Assembly (NCBI RefSeq): GCF_003259835.1
Contig: NZ_QLMI01000008.1
Coordinates: forward strand, 62,001-126,000
From: Flavobacterium aquaticum
Lineage (GTDB): Bacteria; Bacteroidota; Bacteroidia; Flavobacteriales; Flavobacteriaceae
Direction of reading: 5' to 3'
Length of the DNA: 64,000 nucleotides
Position 1 is the stretch's first letter. Each line of letters opens with the position of its first letter. Both the position numbers and the translations under genes were made by a program. The notes under the pieces are model-generated. The model was not told the DNA's origin and did not search any database. It saw only the letters and a program-made list of their open reading frames with translations. This document shows, piece by piece, positions 25,500 to 34,063 of the stretch.

Positions 25500-26207
25500 T
25501 TATTTTGAGTTTAATCCCAAAACATCTTTCATGTTGAAAACTCCTTTTTTTCCAACTAACCATTCTGCAGCAACGACAGCTCCTAAAGCAAAACCTTCTC
25601 TGCTGTGTGCTGTGTGCTTGATTTCGATTTGGTCCACTTCACTATCATAAAAAATACTGTGTGTTCCAGGTACGTTTTCAATACGTTTTGCTTCAATATG
25701 AATTTCATTGCTAATTGGAGTTTCTAGTGTCCAATTTGCGTAATCTGTATGCTTAATAACGCCTTCTGCTAATGTTATTGCTGTTCCGCTCGGTGCATCT
25801 AATTTTTGTGTGTGATGAATTTCTTCCATTGAAACGTTGTATTGTTTCAAGTTAGCCATCATTTTAGCTAGATATTCATTCAATTCAAAAAATACATTTA
25901 CACCTAAACTGAAATTAGAGGCATAAATAAAACTACCGTTTTTTTCTTCACACAAATTCACCATTTTTAGATAATCCGCTAACCAACCTGTAGTTCCTGA
26001 AATAACTGGAATATCATTATTTAAACATTCTGAAATATTTCCTACAGCACTATCAGGAACACTAAAATCGATAGCGACATCGGCATTCAATAAACCTTCA
26101 AATGTATTGTCGTGATCTTTTTTTAGTACGATTTCATGACCTCTTTCTAAAGCTATTCTTTCGATAACTTTTCCCATTTTTCCGTATCCTAAAAGTGCAA
26201 TTTTCAT
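25500..26207 (-). CDS. dapB: 4-hydroxy-tetrahydrodipicolinate reductase
   Basis: 235 aa. Reduces the DapA product in the lysine/diaminopimelate pathway. N-terminal Rossmann motif LGYGKMGK, SGTTGW, and the catalytic EIHHTQKLDAPSGTA with the His-His and Lys residues are present, as is the C-terminal FALGAVVAAEWL. The nucleotide loop reads GYGKMGK rather than the GxxGRMG of E. coli. It lies 44 bp downstream of the DUF5683 gene in the parAB run. dapF is at 48749, so the pathway is scattered. Confidence 0.95.
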   Translation of the reverse strand: MKIALLGYGKMGKVIERIALERGHEIVLKKDHDNTFEGLLNADVAIDFSVPDSAVGNISECLNNDIPVISGTTGWLADYLKMVNLCEEKNGSFIYASNFSLGVNVFFELNEYLAKMMANLKQYNVSMEEIHHTQKLDAPSGTAITLAEGVIKHTDYANWTLETPISNEIHIEAKRIENVPGTHSIFYDSEVDQIEIKHTAHSREGFALGAVVAAEWLVGKKGVFNMKDVLGLNSK

Positions 26208-26251
26208 AGTTGTTAGTTGTTGCGTTAACCGTTTTGTTACTTAATTATTTG

Positions 26252-26812
26252 TTAAAAACGATAGGTGAGTGTCATTCCATAATTGAATCTGTAATCCATT
26301 TGATTTTGATTCATATCAGGTTTTAAAGAAAGATTATCATTAACGTTGAATTGCATTAAATGCGCGTCGATATTAGCATCTACAATATTTAAAATGTAAA
26401 TAGCACCCGTAATTAAAGCTGATAAATCTCTGTTTTTTTGATGAAATTTTTGAGCACGAATTAATCGGTCATTATCTAAACCACCATAAATTGGATGATT
26501 CGGGTCTGAAGTACCATCTAATCGCCTTTTGTATTCGTCTCGATATTCATGATATTTATTCTGATTGAAAGTATAGTAATAAATTCCAGCGCCAAGACCT
26601 GCATAAACAATTGGAATTTTCCAATATTTTTTGTTGTAAGCTTGCCCTAAACCAGGGACTAAAGCTGAATAAAAAGCTGCTCTAGCTGGACGATTTGGAT
26701 CTATGACTGCTTTTACGGTGTCTTTTGGAACCAAAGAAATTTCATCTTGTGCTCTTCCTTCATAACTTAGAAAAAGACAAGTCAAAATAAATATGTAATG
26801 GAGCTTTTTCAC
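26252..26812 (-). CDS. DUF5683-type envelope protein
   Basis: 186 aa. A signal peptide (KKLHYIFILTCLFLSYEGRAQ) is followed by RAAFYSALVPGLGQAYNKKYWKIP, the small-residue-rich signature of this family, then a hydrophobic segment (IPIVYAGLGAGIYYYTF) and a second one near 130 (ALITGAIYILNIVDA). It ends in YGMTLTYRF, which looks like a terminal outer-membrane beta strand. Function unknown; it is regularly coupled to parB in Flavobacteria. Its first base overlaps the last base of parB. Confidence 0.8.
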   Translation of the reverse strand: MKKLHYIFILTCLFLSYEGRAQDEISLVPKDTVKAVIDPNRPARAAFYSALVPGLGQAYNKKYWKIPIVYAGLGAGIYYYTFNQNKYHEYRDEYKRRLDGTSDPNHPIYGGLDNDRLIRAQKFHQKNRDLSALITGAIYILNIVDANIDAHLMQFNVNDNLSLKPDMNQNQMDYRFNYGMTLTYRF

Positions 26813-27711
26813 TAAGAATTAATTAGTTTCAAGATACGATTAAAGTCTTCTTCAGAATGGAAAGGAATAGTTATTTTACCTTTTCCATTTCCAGCAACTT
26901 TTACATCAACTTTAGTTCCGAAATAATTAGCAAATGCTTTTTTCTCTTCTTCGTTGATATCAAATGAGTTACCTTTTGCAGGTTTAGCTGTTTTTGGTTT
27001 TAAACTATCTTGATAATTTTTTACCAAAGCTTCTGTTTCTCTAACTGAAAGATTTTGAGTTACGACTTTATGATAAATATCGCTTTGAACATCTTGATTG
27101 TCAATGTTAATCAATGCTCTTCCGTGTCCCATTGAAATAAAACCATCACGCATTCCAGTTTGAATGATTGGATCTAATTTCAATAAACGTAAATAGTTGG
27201 TAATAGTCGAACGTTTTTTACCAACGCGCTCACTCAATTCTTCTTGAGTTAAATTGATTTCTTCGATTAATCTTTGATAGGAAATCGCAACCTCAATTGG
27301 ATCTAAATCATGACGTTGGATGTTTTCCACCAAAGCCATAACCAATGATTCGTTATCATTAGCCAAACGAATGTAAGCCGGAATCGTTTTTAATCCGATT
27401 AATTTTGAAGCACGCAAACGACGCTCTCCCGAAATCAATTGGAATTTATTAAACTCTAATTTTCGAACAGTAATCGGTTGAATTACACCTAATTCTTTAA
27501 TCGATTTGGCTAATTCTTGTAACGTTTCTTCGTTGAAATTCGTTCTTGGTTGAAACGGATTAATTTCAATCGATTCGATATCTAATTCAATAATATTTCC
27601 TACAACTTTATCTGCGTTTTTGTCCTCAACCGATTTAATGTCGTTCTCTGGATCTTTCAATAAAGCCGATAATCCTCTTCCTAAGGCTTGTTTTTTTACC
27701 GCTTTTGTCAT
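26812..27711 (-). CDS. parB: Chromosome partitioning protein ParB
   Basis: 299 aa. The N-terminal KKQALGRGLSALL is the ParA-interacting tail; the CTP-binding and sliding core includes FQPRTNF, GVIQPITVR and SGERRLRASKL; the helix-turn-helix is LTQEELSERVGKKRSTITNYLRLL; the C-terminal dimerisation part is short. ParB loads on parS sites and spreads as a CTP-dependent clamp. I found no good parS 16-mer in this window. It is 9 bp downstream of parA. Confidence 0.95.
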   Translation of the reverse strand: MTKAVKKQALGRGLSALLKDPENDIKSVEDKNADKVVGNIIELDIESIEINPFQPRTNFNEETLQELAKSIKELGVIQPITVRKLEFNKFQLISGERRLRASKLIGLKTIPAYIRLANDNESLVMALVENIQRHDLDPIEVAISYQRLIEEINLTQEELSERVGKKRSTITNYLRLLKLDPIIQTGMRDGFISMGHGRALINIDNQDVQSDIYHKVVTQNLSVRETEALVKNYQDSLKPKTAKPAKGNSFDINEEEKKAFANYFGTKVDVKVAGNGKGKITIPFHSEEDFNRILKLINS

Positions 27712-27720
27712 CTTACTCTA

Positions 27721-28485
27721 TTATTGATTTTTCTTAATAATTTCTTCTGCTAAGTTCAAGTAATTAGAAGCGCCTTTACTCGTAGCGTCGTAATTAATGA
27801 TACTTTCTCCAAAACTTGGAGCTTCACTTAACTTGATGTTTCTCTGAATTACCGTTTCAAAAACCATATCGTTAAAGTGTTTTTGAACTTCTTCCACCAC
27901 TTGGTTCGATAAACGCAAACGAGAATCGTACATGGTTAACAATAATCCTTCAATATCTAAATTTGGATTGTGGATTTTTTGAACACTTTTAATCGTGTTT
28001 AATAATTTACCTAAACCTTCCAAAGCAAAATATTCACACTGAATCGGAATAACTACACTATCAGCTGCAGTTAAAGCATTCAAGGTCAATAAGCCTAACG
28101 AAGGCGCACAATCAATTAAAATATAATCGTATTTGTCTTTTACGCTTTCCAATGCTGTTTTTAGCATGTACTCGCGATTTTCTTTGTCTACTAATTCAAT
28201 TTCGATAGCTACCAAGTCAATATGAGCTGGAATCACCGAAACGTTTGGTGCCGAACAAGAAACAGTTGCCTCTTCAGGAGTGGCGCTATGTTCTAGAACT
28301 TGGTACGAACCAATTTCCACACTTTCCACATCGATTCCTAAGCCCGAACTCGCGTTAGCTTGTGGGTCAGCATCGATTAAAAGTACTTTTTTTTCTAAAA
28401 CACCAAGAGAAGCTGCTAAGTTAACAGATGTAGTTGTTTTTCCTACTCCACCTTTTTGATTGGCAATTGCAATGATTTTACCCAT
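27721..28485 (-). CDS. parA: Chromosome partitioning ATPase ParA (Soj)
   Basis: 254 aa. The deviant Walker A QKGGVGKTTTSVNL is at the N-terminus, with the signature lysine; LIDADPQANASSGL and YILIDCAPSLGLLTLNAL follow. There is no N-terminal HTH, so this is the chromosomal Soj type. It forms nucleoid-bound ATP dimers that move ParB-parS complexes. It is the first gene of the operon running through parB, DUF5683, dapB, lepB and wbqC. dnaA is 26 kb away. Confidence 0.96.
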   Translation of the reverse strand: MGKIIAIANQKGGVGKTTTSVNLAASLGVLEKKVLLIDADPQANASSGLGIDVESVEIGSYQVLEHSATPEEATVSCSAPNVSVIPAHIDLVAIEIELVDKENREYMLKTALESVKDKYDYILIDCAPSLGLLTLNALTAADSVVIPIQCEYFALEGLGKLLNTIKSVQKIHNPNLDIEGLLLTMYDSRLRLSNQVVEEVQKHFNDMVFETVIQRNIKLSEAPSFGESIINYDATSKGASNYLNLAEEIIKKNQ

Positions 28486-28640
28486 TTGATTATTGAAAAT
28501 TTTAAGCCGTAAAAATACAATTATTTATGGTTTTTTCAAGGCAATTTTGTTAACAATGGGTTAAAGTGTAACGTAACTGATTTACAGTGTGCTAAATACT
28601 TGTTTAAAATAATTTAAATTAGTAGAATTTCAAGTTTTTA

Positions 28641-31076
28641 TTATCGAATTAAGCTGAAATGTGATCGAAATGATTTGATAATTCCGTTTTCTTGATATTC
28701 AATCAAAAACCAATAGTCTGTCGAAGGAAGTTCGTTTGAATTGAAGGTTCCATTCCAAGCTACATTTGATGGATTTAGTTGGGTAATCAGTTTTCCAAAT
28801 CGATCGAATATTGAAATTTTCCAATTCTCAAAAATATTCATTCCAGATATGGTCCAAAAATCATTAATTCCGTCGTTGTTTGGTGTAAAATAGTTGGGAT
28901 AATTTAAAATCAAAACTTCTTCCGAAAGAAAATAACCACATCCATTGCTATCAATTACAGAAATAACGTGATTTCCCGCGCTAATATTTTCAAAAACATT
29001 ACTCTCTTGAAGTGCTCCGTTATCGAGTTGATAGTAATAATTACCTGAAGGAATTGCAGTGATAGTAATGCTCTGATTATCTGTAAAAGCTCCAGAAATA
29101 TTATAAGAAAAACTTTGTAACTGCGATTCTAAAATAGTTACAGTTATGGTTTGAGGAACAGCACATGTACCCAAATTTGGTGTAAAAGTATAACTTCCCG
29201 AAACTAAATTATCTATCACCGCTGGCGACCAAGTTCCTGAAATTCCGTTGGGAGAAGTATTTGATAAAATAGGAGACGTTTCTCCTGAACATAATGGAAT
29301 AGTACTAGGGAAATCAGGTGATAAACCATTTACTATGGTAATGTTTATTTGATAAATAGGAATGTTTTCACAAGCTCCTACTTGAGGTGTAAAAGTATAA
29401 GTTGTGGTTCCTAAAGTTGATGTATTTATTATGGAAGGATTCCAAGTTCCAGCAATTGGAGTAACATTTGCGGATGTTAGTGGTAAAATTTCAGGGGTAG
29501 CATTTAAGCAATATGTTGTCGTTATTGATGGAAAAACTAAAGCAATAGTAGTTGCAGGTGTTACAGTCACAACAATGGTTTCAGAAGTTCCTGCGCAACC
29601 ATTTAAAATTGGGGTAACCACATAAGTTACAGTTCCTGAAGTCGTTCCGTTATATTGTAGCGTTTGATTAATACTTGTTCCCGAACCATTAGAAAATCCA
29701 GTAACATCAGTAGATGAAGCTGTCCAGTTTAGAGTAGCATTTACATCCGAAGCAACAAGTGAAATTACGGTGTTGGTATTCGTACATAAAGTCGTTGGTC
29801 CAGAATAAGTTACCGAAATTGCGGGTAGTAAAGATACGGCAGTTCGTGTATTGCTTCTGCATCCACTTGAAGTTGTAACGGTTTCCGCATAATAAGTTCC
29901 AATATTGGTTGGCGTAAAAGTCGTTGAATTTGCGAGTAAAAGATTCCCGTTTGTTGGACTATCGTACCAATTTACAGTTTCTCCTGCTAATACACTAACA
30001 TTTAAACTCGTTGGTTGATTGGTGCAAAATCGTTGATTGCCATTAGAAATTGGTGCATTAGGCGTTGGAATAAAAATAACACTATAAATATCCGAAAAAG
30101 TGGAACAAAATGCATTGTTTAAATTGACTATATCTTGCGCTACTTTAACTCGGTAATATGTTGTAGTAGTTATATTTGGAATGGTATAATTTGCGGTGTT
30201 TTCACCAATAATATCCGTGAAATTTATGTTGTCATTACTTTGTTGCCATTGGTAAACATGGGAAATACTTCCGGTTGTAACTACTTGTAAATTTGGGTTG
30301 GTGATGCTTGAATTTTGACAAATGGTCATAGTATTTCCAGTAGTTGCAGTGTTGATAATAGCACTATTTTCTCCACAAGCTCTGAACATGATATCGTCAA
30401 TAGCTAAGTCATTTCCACAGCCACCAACACCGTTATTTCGCATTTTTAAGATTACAGAAGTTTGTCCAGCAGGCATTGTAAAAACTAATCCAAATGGATT
30501 CCATATCGGAGTTGAAGTTCCAGCAATATTTCCAGTATTTCCTGAACGTAATAAAATGGTATCGGTTTGATCCCAAATCTCAAAAGTGACATTAATTGGT
30601 ATGCCAGTTCCAGGACAACCACCTGAAGCCGCATTATAAATGTTTAAAAGCCACGCCGAAAATTCAAAACGCGTATTGCTACACAATCCCGTTACGGTTC
30701 TTCTGTAAAATTGTCCAGGCGAATTACTAGCATTCACGATTAAACATTTTCCGTTTAAACCGTCAACTTCATTGTCGGGAGTGCGGTCAAGTGAAAAAAG
30801 CCAATTGGGAGAATTCGGAATTATATTGGTTCTGTGAAACAAAGTATATTGACCATCTTGAGGAAAACCAGTATTGACGTAGCTATAATTGGTAACTCCA
30901 GCTGGTAAAGCTGGACCGTAATCTAAACCACTTCCAAAATTTTCTAAAAAGATAGGAGCGCCACTACTACCATTGCAAAATCCTAACTGTCCAAACGAAA
31001 GTATAGTGTAAAAAAATAGAACAATAAAAAAGTAAAATTCCTTTATTTTTAGTGACATGTTTTTCTTGATATTCAT
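28641..31076 (-). CDS. Secreted Ig/PKD-like multidomain protein with T9SS type B sorting domain
   Basis: 811 aa. A signal peptide ends near LSFGQ. Residues ~40-235 form a jelly-roll-like domain (ENFGSG, then LKMRNNGVGGCGNDLAIDDIMF); ~240-590 are several Ig/PKD-like modules with paired cysteines (TICQNSS, RFCTNQPTSLNV, TLCTNTNTVISL). The last ~85 residues carry YPNYFTPNNDGINDFW and ISIFDRFGKLI, the gliding-motility C-terminal (CHU_C) signature used by the type IX secretion system. It should be displayed at the cell surface or released. Start may instead be the Met at codon 7. No binding ligand can be deduced. Confidence 0.9.
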   Translation of the reverse strand: MNIKKNMSLKIKEFYFFIVLFFYTILSFGQLGFCNGSSGAPIFLENFGSGLDYGPALPAGVTNYSYVNTGFPQDGQYTLFHRTNIIPNSPNWLFSLDRTPDNEVDGLNGKCLIVNASNSPGQFYRRTVTGLCSNTRFEFSAWLLNIYNAASGGCPGTGIPINVTFEIWDQTDTILLRSGNTGNIAGTSTPIWNPFGLVFTMPAGQTSVILKMRNNGVGGCGNDLAIDDIMFRACGENSAIINTATTGNTMTICQNSSITNPNLQVVTTGSISHVYQWQQSNDNINFTDIIGENTANYTIPNITTTTYYRVKVAQDIVNLNNAFCSTFSDIYSVIFIPTPNAPISNGNQRFCTNQPTSLNVSVLAGETVNWYDSPTNGNLLLANSTTFTPTNIGTYYAETVTTSSGCRSNTRTAVSLLPAISVTYSGPTTLCTNTNTVISLVASDVNATLNWTASSTDVTGFSNGSGTSINQTLQYNGTTSGTVTYVVTPILNGCAGTSETIVVTVTPATTIALVFPSITTTYCLNATPEILPLTSANVTPIAGTWNPSIINTSTLGTTTYTFTPQVGACENIPIYQINITIVNGLSPDFPSTIPLCSGETSPILSNTSPNGISGTWSPAVIDNLVSGSYTFTPNLGTCAVPQTITVTILESQLQSFSYNISGAFTDNQSITITAIPSGNYYYQLDNGALQESNVFENISAGNHVISVIDSNGCGYFLSEEVLILNYPNYFTPNNDGINDFWTISGMNIFENWKISIFDRFGKLITQLNPSNVAWNGTFNSNELPSTDYWFLIEYQENGIIKSFRSHFSLIR

Positions 31077-31269
31077 AATTTCTTAAAATTAGAATATCTT
31101 TTCAAGAGTTAGAAGCGAAAATCTGTCATAAAAACTATACAAATAATTATGAAGCAATAAATATCAATATTTACTGACTTTAAAGCAGATTTGATGATGT
31201 AAATCGTTATTCTGTATAGGTGTTGTTTAGGTTGAAATCCGGTTTTTAACTAAATTTACTTGTCACTTT

Positions 31270-32397
31270 TTAAATTGAGCATAGCTTTTTAGCTGCAGCA
31301 ATTAAAGTTTCATCCGTTTTCGCAAAACAAAAACGAAGCATATGTCTATCCGTAGCATCATTATAAAAAACCGAAATCGGAATCGAAGCCACGCCATGAT
31401 TTACAATCAATTCCTTAGCAAAATCCACATCGTTTTTATTCGAAATTTGGTTGTAATTCACCACTTGAAAATACGTTCCATCGCAAGGCATCAACTCGAA
31501 TCGACTGTCTTTGATTAGGTTTTGAAACAAATCGCGTTTGCGTTGGTACATTTTCGAAACTTCACTAAAATCAACTACATCCAAATATTCTGAAATAACA
31601 TGTTGCGAAAAACTATTCACACTGAACACCAAAAATTGATGCACTTTCTTCATTTCGAACATTAGATTTTCAGGTGCAATTAAATAACCCACTTTCCAAC
31701 CCGTAACATGTAATGATTTTCCAAAAGAAGAAGCGATAATGGTTCGTTCTACTAATTTTGGACGCGTATTAAACGAAATATGAGGTTGCGAAAACGTTAT
31801 GTATTCATATACTTCGTCACCTAAAATAAGAATTTGAGGATGTTTTTCTAAAATGGTTTCTAAAGATTCAAAATCTTGTTCTGTCCAAATTCTCCCAGTA
31901 GGATTGTGAGGATTATTAATGACAATCATTTTGGTTTTAGCCGAAATCGCGCTTTCAATTCGGTTGAAATTTGGCGTGTAATCATCGTTTAATGAAACTC
32001 GAACTGGTTTTCCACCCGCTACCAAAACCGAAGGCTCGTAACTGTCATAACTTGGATCTAAAATCAACACTTCATCGCCATGATTCACAAACGTGTTAAT
32101 TGCTGTAAAAACGCCTTGTGTAGCGCCAGCGGTAATCAATAGTTCGGTTGTGGTATTGACTTTTCTGTTGTATTGTTTTAAGGTTTGATTCGCAATTTTT
32201 TCCAATAACGAAGGCAAACCCGCCATTGGTGTATATTGGTGAATGTTTTCTCGAATAATACGTTCTGAAATTTGTAATAAACGTTCATCTTCAGGGAAAT
32301 TTGGAAATCCTTGCGATAAATTAATAGCGCCGTGTTGGTTCGCTAATTGCGACATTACGGAAAATATACTTGTGGTGATGTTAGGTAGTTTTGACAT
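31270..32397 (-). CDS. Class I/II pyridoxal-phosphate aminotransferase, methionine aminotransferase-like
   Basis: 375 aa. NLSQGFPNFPEDE and the YTPMAGLPSLLEKIA stretch are the hallmark of the YbdL/kynurenine aminotransferase subgroup; NNPHNPTGRIW and the PLP lysine Lys227 in SSFGKSLHVTGWKVGY are intact, as is the C-terminal MLRFCFAKTDETL with the carboxylate-binding arginine. YbdL prefers methionine, so a role in methionine salvage or general keto-acid transamination is likely by homology. It lies 7 bp downstream of the 160-aa gene, so it may be part of the same transcript. Confidence 0.88.
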   Translation of the reverse strand: MSKLPNITTSIFSVMSQLANQHGAINLSQGFPNFPEDERLLQISERIIRENIHQYTPMAGLPSLLEKIANQTLKQYNRKVNTTTELLITAGATQGVFTAINTFVNHGDEVLILDPSYDSYEPSVLVAGGKPVRVSLNDDYTPNFNRIESAISAKTKMIVINNPHNPTGRIWTEQDFESLETILEKHPQILILGDEVYEYITFSQPHISFNTRPKLVERTIIASSFGKSLHVTGWKVGYLIAPENLMFEMKKVHQFLVFSVNSFSQHVISEYLDVVDFSEVSKMYQRKRDLFQNLIKDSRFELMPCDGTYFQVVNYNQISNKNDVDFAKELIVNHGVASIPISVFYNDATDRHMLRFCFAKTDETLIAAAKKLCSI

Positions 32398-32404
32398 GAG
32401 ATAA

Positions 32405-32887
32405 TTATTTCATACTTGAAAAATCATCAAGTTGTGTTTTGATATGTTGTTTTACTATTTCGATATTATAAAACTCATTTTTGAATATGAATTCGAGTTT
32501 GTAATGAATTTCTTCTTCAGGGATTTCATAATTGATTTCTAATTTTGAAAATTCTTTATTATCTGATTTAGAATACCATTTGTCAAATAGTTTACTTCTA
32601 AAAAGTTGTTTGTTATCTAAACTATCACAAACATAGTGTAGTAAACTATCAGGATAAGATGTAAAGAAATCAAAAATAATCTCAATGATTGTATTTTCAA
32701 TCAAATCGTCTTTTATGAATTTTTTATTGTTTAATTCTCCAAAATCTATGGCATAAAGTCTATTGAAATTTTCATTTTCCAAATCCATTTTCTTAAACGA
32801 AACGTAATATTCTAAACCATGCTTGGTTAAAAAAGTAAAAAGAGGGTCATTGCCCTCTTTTGTATATGAATAAGAATTCGTTTTCAT
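32405..32887 (-). CDS. Uncharacterised 160-aa acidic protein
   Basis: 160 aa, no signal peptide, no membrane helix. It is rich in F, E, K and D with repeated phrases such as YSKSDNKEFSKLEINYEIPEEEIHYKLEF. I recognise no domain. Its ATG directly follows the stop codon of the 40-codon gene upstream (no spacer), which implies translational coupling, and the aminotransferase gene follows after 7 bp. Composition is similar to its surroundings, so no sign of recent transfer. Confidence 0.65.
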   Translation of the reverse strand: MKTNSYSYTKEGNDPLFTFLTKHGLEYYVSFKKMDLENENFNRLYAIDFGELNNKKFIKDDLIENTIIEIIFDFFTSYPDSLLHYVCDSLDNKQLFRSKLFDKWYSKSDNKEFSKLEINYEIPEEEIHYKLEFIFKNEFYNIEIVKQHIKTQLDDFSSMK

Positions 32888-33010
32888 TTATTTTTTTGAA
32901 GCCTTAATTTTTGCCACAACAATTTCACGGTTTTCTTTTTTCAAAGCAACCATTTTTTTCAATGTAGCAGCTATTTTGCTATCTGCTGTTATTGTAACTG
33001 TTTGTTTCAT
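32888..33010 (-). CDS. 40-aa basic small protein, coupled to the 160-aa gene
   Basis: ATG at 33010, stop TAA at 32890-32888, immediately followed by the next start codon. The product begins MKQTVTITADSKIAATLKKM, continues VALKKENREIVVAKIKASKK, and has about 11 lysines. The short beta-strand-like start followed by a helix resembles the N-terminus of ribbon-helix-helix or small antitoxin-type proteins, but that is only a resemblance. A complete consensus promoter lies 8 bp before the start codon, which argues that it is a real gene. Confidence 0.6.
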   Translation of the reverse strand: MKQTVTITADSKIAATLKKMVALKKENREIVVAKIKASKK

Positions 33011-33017
33011 AGTTATG

Positions 33018-33048
33018 CAAATGTATAATATTTTGTAATATTGTCAAA
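33018..33048 (-). promoter_or_regulatory. Complete Bacteroidota promoter (TTTG-N19-TACATTTG) for the 40-aa gene
   Basis: On the minus strand, TTTG (33048-33045) is followed after exactly 19 bp by TACATTTG (33025-33018), matching both the -33 and -7 boxes. The transcript start would fall at or just before the ATG at 33010, giving a nearly leaderless mRNA. Confidence 0.8.
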
Positions 33049-33161
33049 AATTATTCCAATTTATTCTTTTTGAGCGGATTAGTTGTTATTTTATATTTTT
33101 TGAGAATACACACGCTCAAATTTCTTCAAATTACTTTATTTTGTGATTTAATTCTGAGATT

Positions 33162-33734
33162 TTGAAGATAATCATATTAACACCGATGGAAATTGAGCGA
33201 GAAAAAGTCCTAAACGCTTTAGCTCAAATTCCCAATTTGAATCATACGTATGAAGTAATCGTTTCTGGAATTGGTCGCGAAAGTACGGCTAAGGCGATGA
33301 TGCAATTGCCACCACACGATATTTGTGTGTTAATGGGTTTTGCTGCTGTGGTAGGAAAAGAAGCTCATTTACCCGATTATTTGCATTTAGGAAAGCCTAT
33401 CGAAATTACCAATGCCTCGCTATACGGTTACGAAGGCGGCTTGTTTGAAAACGGAAAACCCATCATCACCGAAAAGCCAAAACTAAAGTTACCTTGTTTG
33501 TCTTCTTTAACTTCCGACAAGTTTGTAAGAACAACCGATTTAGCCGAAAAAACGGTTGTAAATATGGAAGATTACACTTTTAAATATTTGAAGAAACCAC
33601 AAGATTTTATCGTACGCATCATCTCCGATTTTTTACCTCACGAAACCGAAATCGACTTTTTTGAAGAAGTGAAAGGTATTGATTTTTTGGAAGGCGTGAT
33701 GGCGGTGAATGAGCATATTTATAAGAAATTTTAA
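33162..33734 (+). CDS. Nucleoside phosphorylase/MTA-SAH nucleosidase-like protein, short form
   Basis: 190 aa from TTG 33162; the next in-frame ATG at 33186 would remove the first beta strand (KIIILTPMEIE), so TTG is preferred. The fold signs are the strand-glycine pattern VIVSGIGRESTAKAM, the conserved acidic pair in VVNMEDYTFKYL (where nucleosidases have the catalytic Met-Glu) and IISDFLP (where they have Ser-Asp). It is ~40 residues shorter than MtnN. It could be a nucleosidase with altered substrate, such as a futalosine hydrolase relative. Substrate unknown. Confidence 0.65.
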   Translation: MKIIILTPMEIEREKVLNALAQIPNLNHTYEVIVSGIGRESTAKAMMQLPPHDICVLMGFAAVVGKEAHLPDYLHLGKPIEITNASLYGYEGGLFENGKPIITEKPKLKLPCLSSLTSDKFVRTTDLAEKTVVNMEDYTFKYLKKPQDFIVRIISDFLPHETEIDFFEEVKGIDFLEGVMAVNEHIYKKF

Positions 33735-33740
33735 AATTTA

Positions 33741-33773
33741 TTTGGAATATTGAAAAAATTAACCAAATCTTTG
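33741..33773 (+). promoter_or_regulatory. Candidate promoter (TTTG-N21-AATCTTTG) for the 27-codon leader
   Basis: TTTG at 33741-33744 and AATCTTTG at 33766-33773 (one mismatch to TAnnTTTG, followed by CA as in strong promoters) are 21 bp apart. The transcript would start near 33780. Confidence 0.55.
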
Positions 33774-33809
33774 CATCAGAAAATTAATAACCTTTTAAAA
33801 CGAAGAAAA

Positions 33810-33893
33810 ATGTTTGTATTCAAATCATTACCTCAAAGCAATTCATCAGTAGGAACTGGTGTGGCTCTTCTTCGTGGCTTAACGCAATCATAG
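33810..33893 (+). CDS. 27-aa leader peptide candidate upstream of rtcB-prfH
   Basis: ATG 33810 to TAG 33891-33893. The product begins MFVFKSLPQSNSSVGTGVAL and ends LRGLTQS. It has a promoter-like sequence 37 bp upstream and a strong terminator starting 18 bp after the stop, so promoter, ORF and terminator form a compact unit of about 170 bp. Segments within and around it can pair in mutually exclusive ways (33800-33807 with 33868-33875; 33869-33880 with 33913-33923; 33911-33921 with 33932-33942). A stand-alone small protein or an sRNA is the alternative. No homologue is known to me. Confidence 0.45.
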   Translation: MFVFKSLPQSNSSVGTGVALLRGLTQS

Positions 33894-33910
33894 ATAAAAA
33901 ACATATATGA

Positions 33911-33946
33911 AAAAGCCCGAAGACATTTAGTTTCGGGCTTTTTTTT
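33911..33946 (+). terminator. Strong Rho-independent terminator (possible attenuator) before rtcB
   Basis: AAAAGCCCGAA (33911-33921) pairs perfectly over 11 bp with TTCGGGCTTTT (33932-33942) around a 10-nt loop, with T residues running from 33939 to 33946. Its left arm can alternatively pair with 33869-33880 in the leader ORF. The rtcB start is 118 bp further on. Confidence 0.92.
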
Positions 33947-34063
33947 GTTTATTCTAGAACCTTCAAAAAATTTCCCGAAACGTATTCAAAAATATTGCAA
34001 TGTGCTAAGTATGCCTTTTTGGTTTACTGCGGTTCATTGTTATGAATCATTTTTAAAATAATC

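Noticed and set aside
26812..28485. parS site inside or near parAB
   Set aside because: I scanned for TGTTNCACGTGAAACA-like 16-mers and saw none with fewer than several mismatches in this window.
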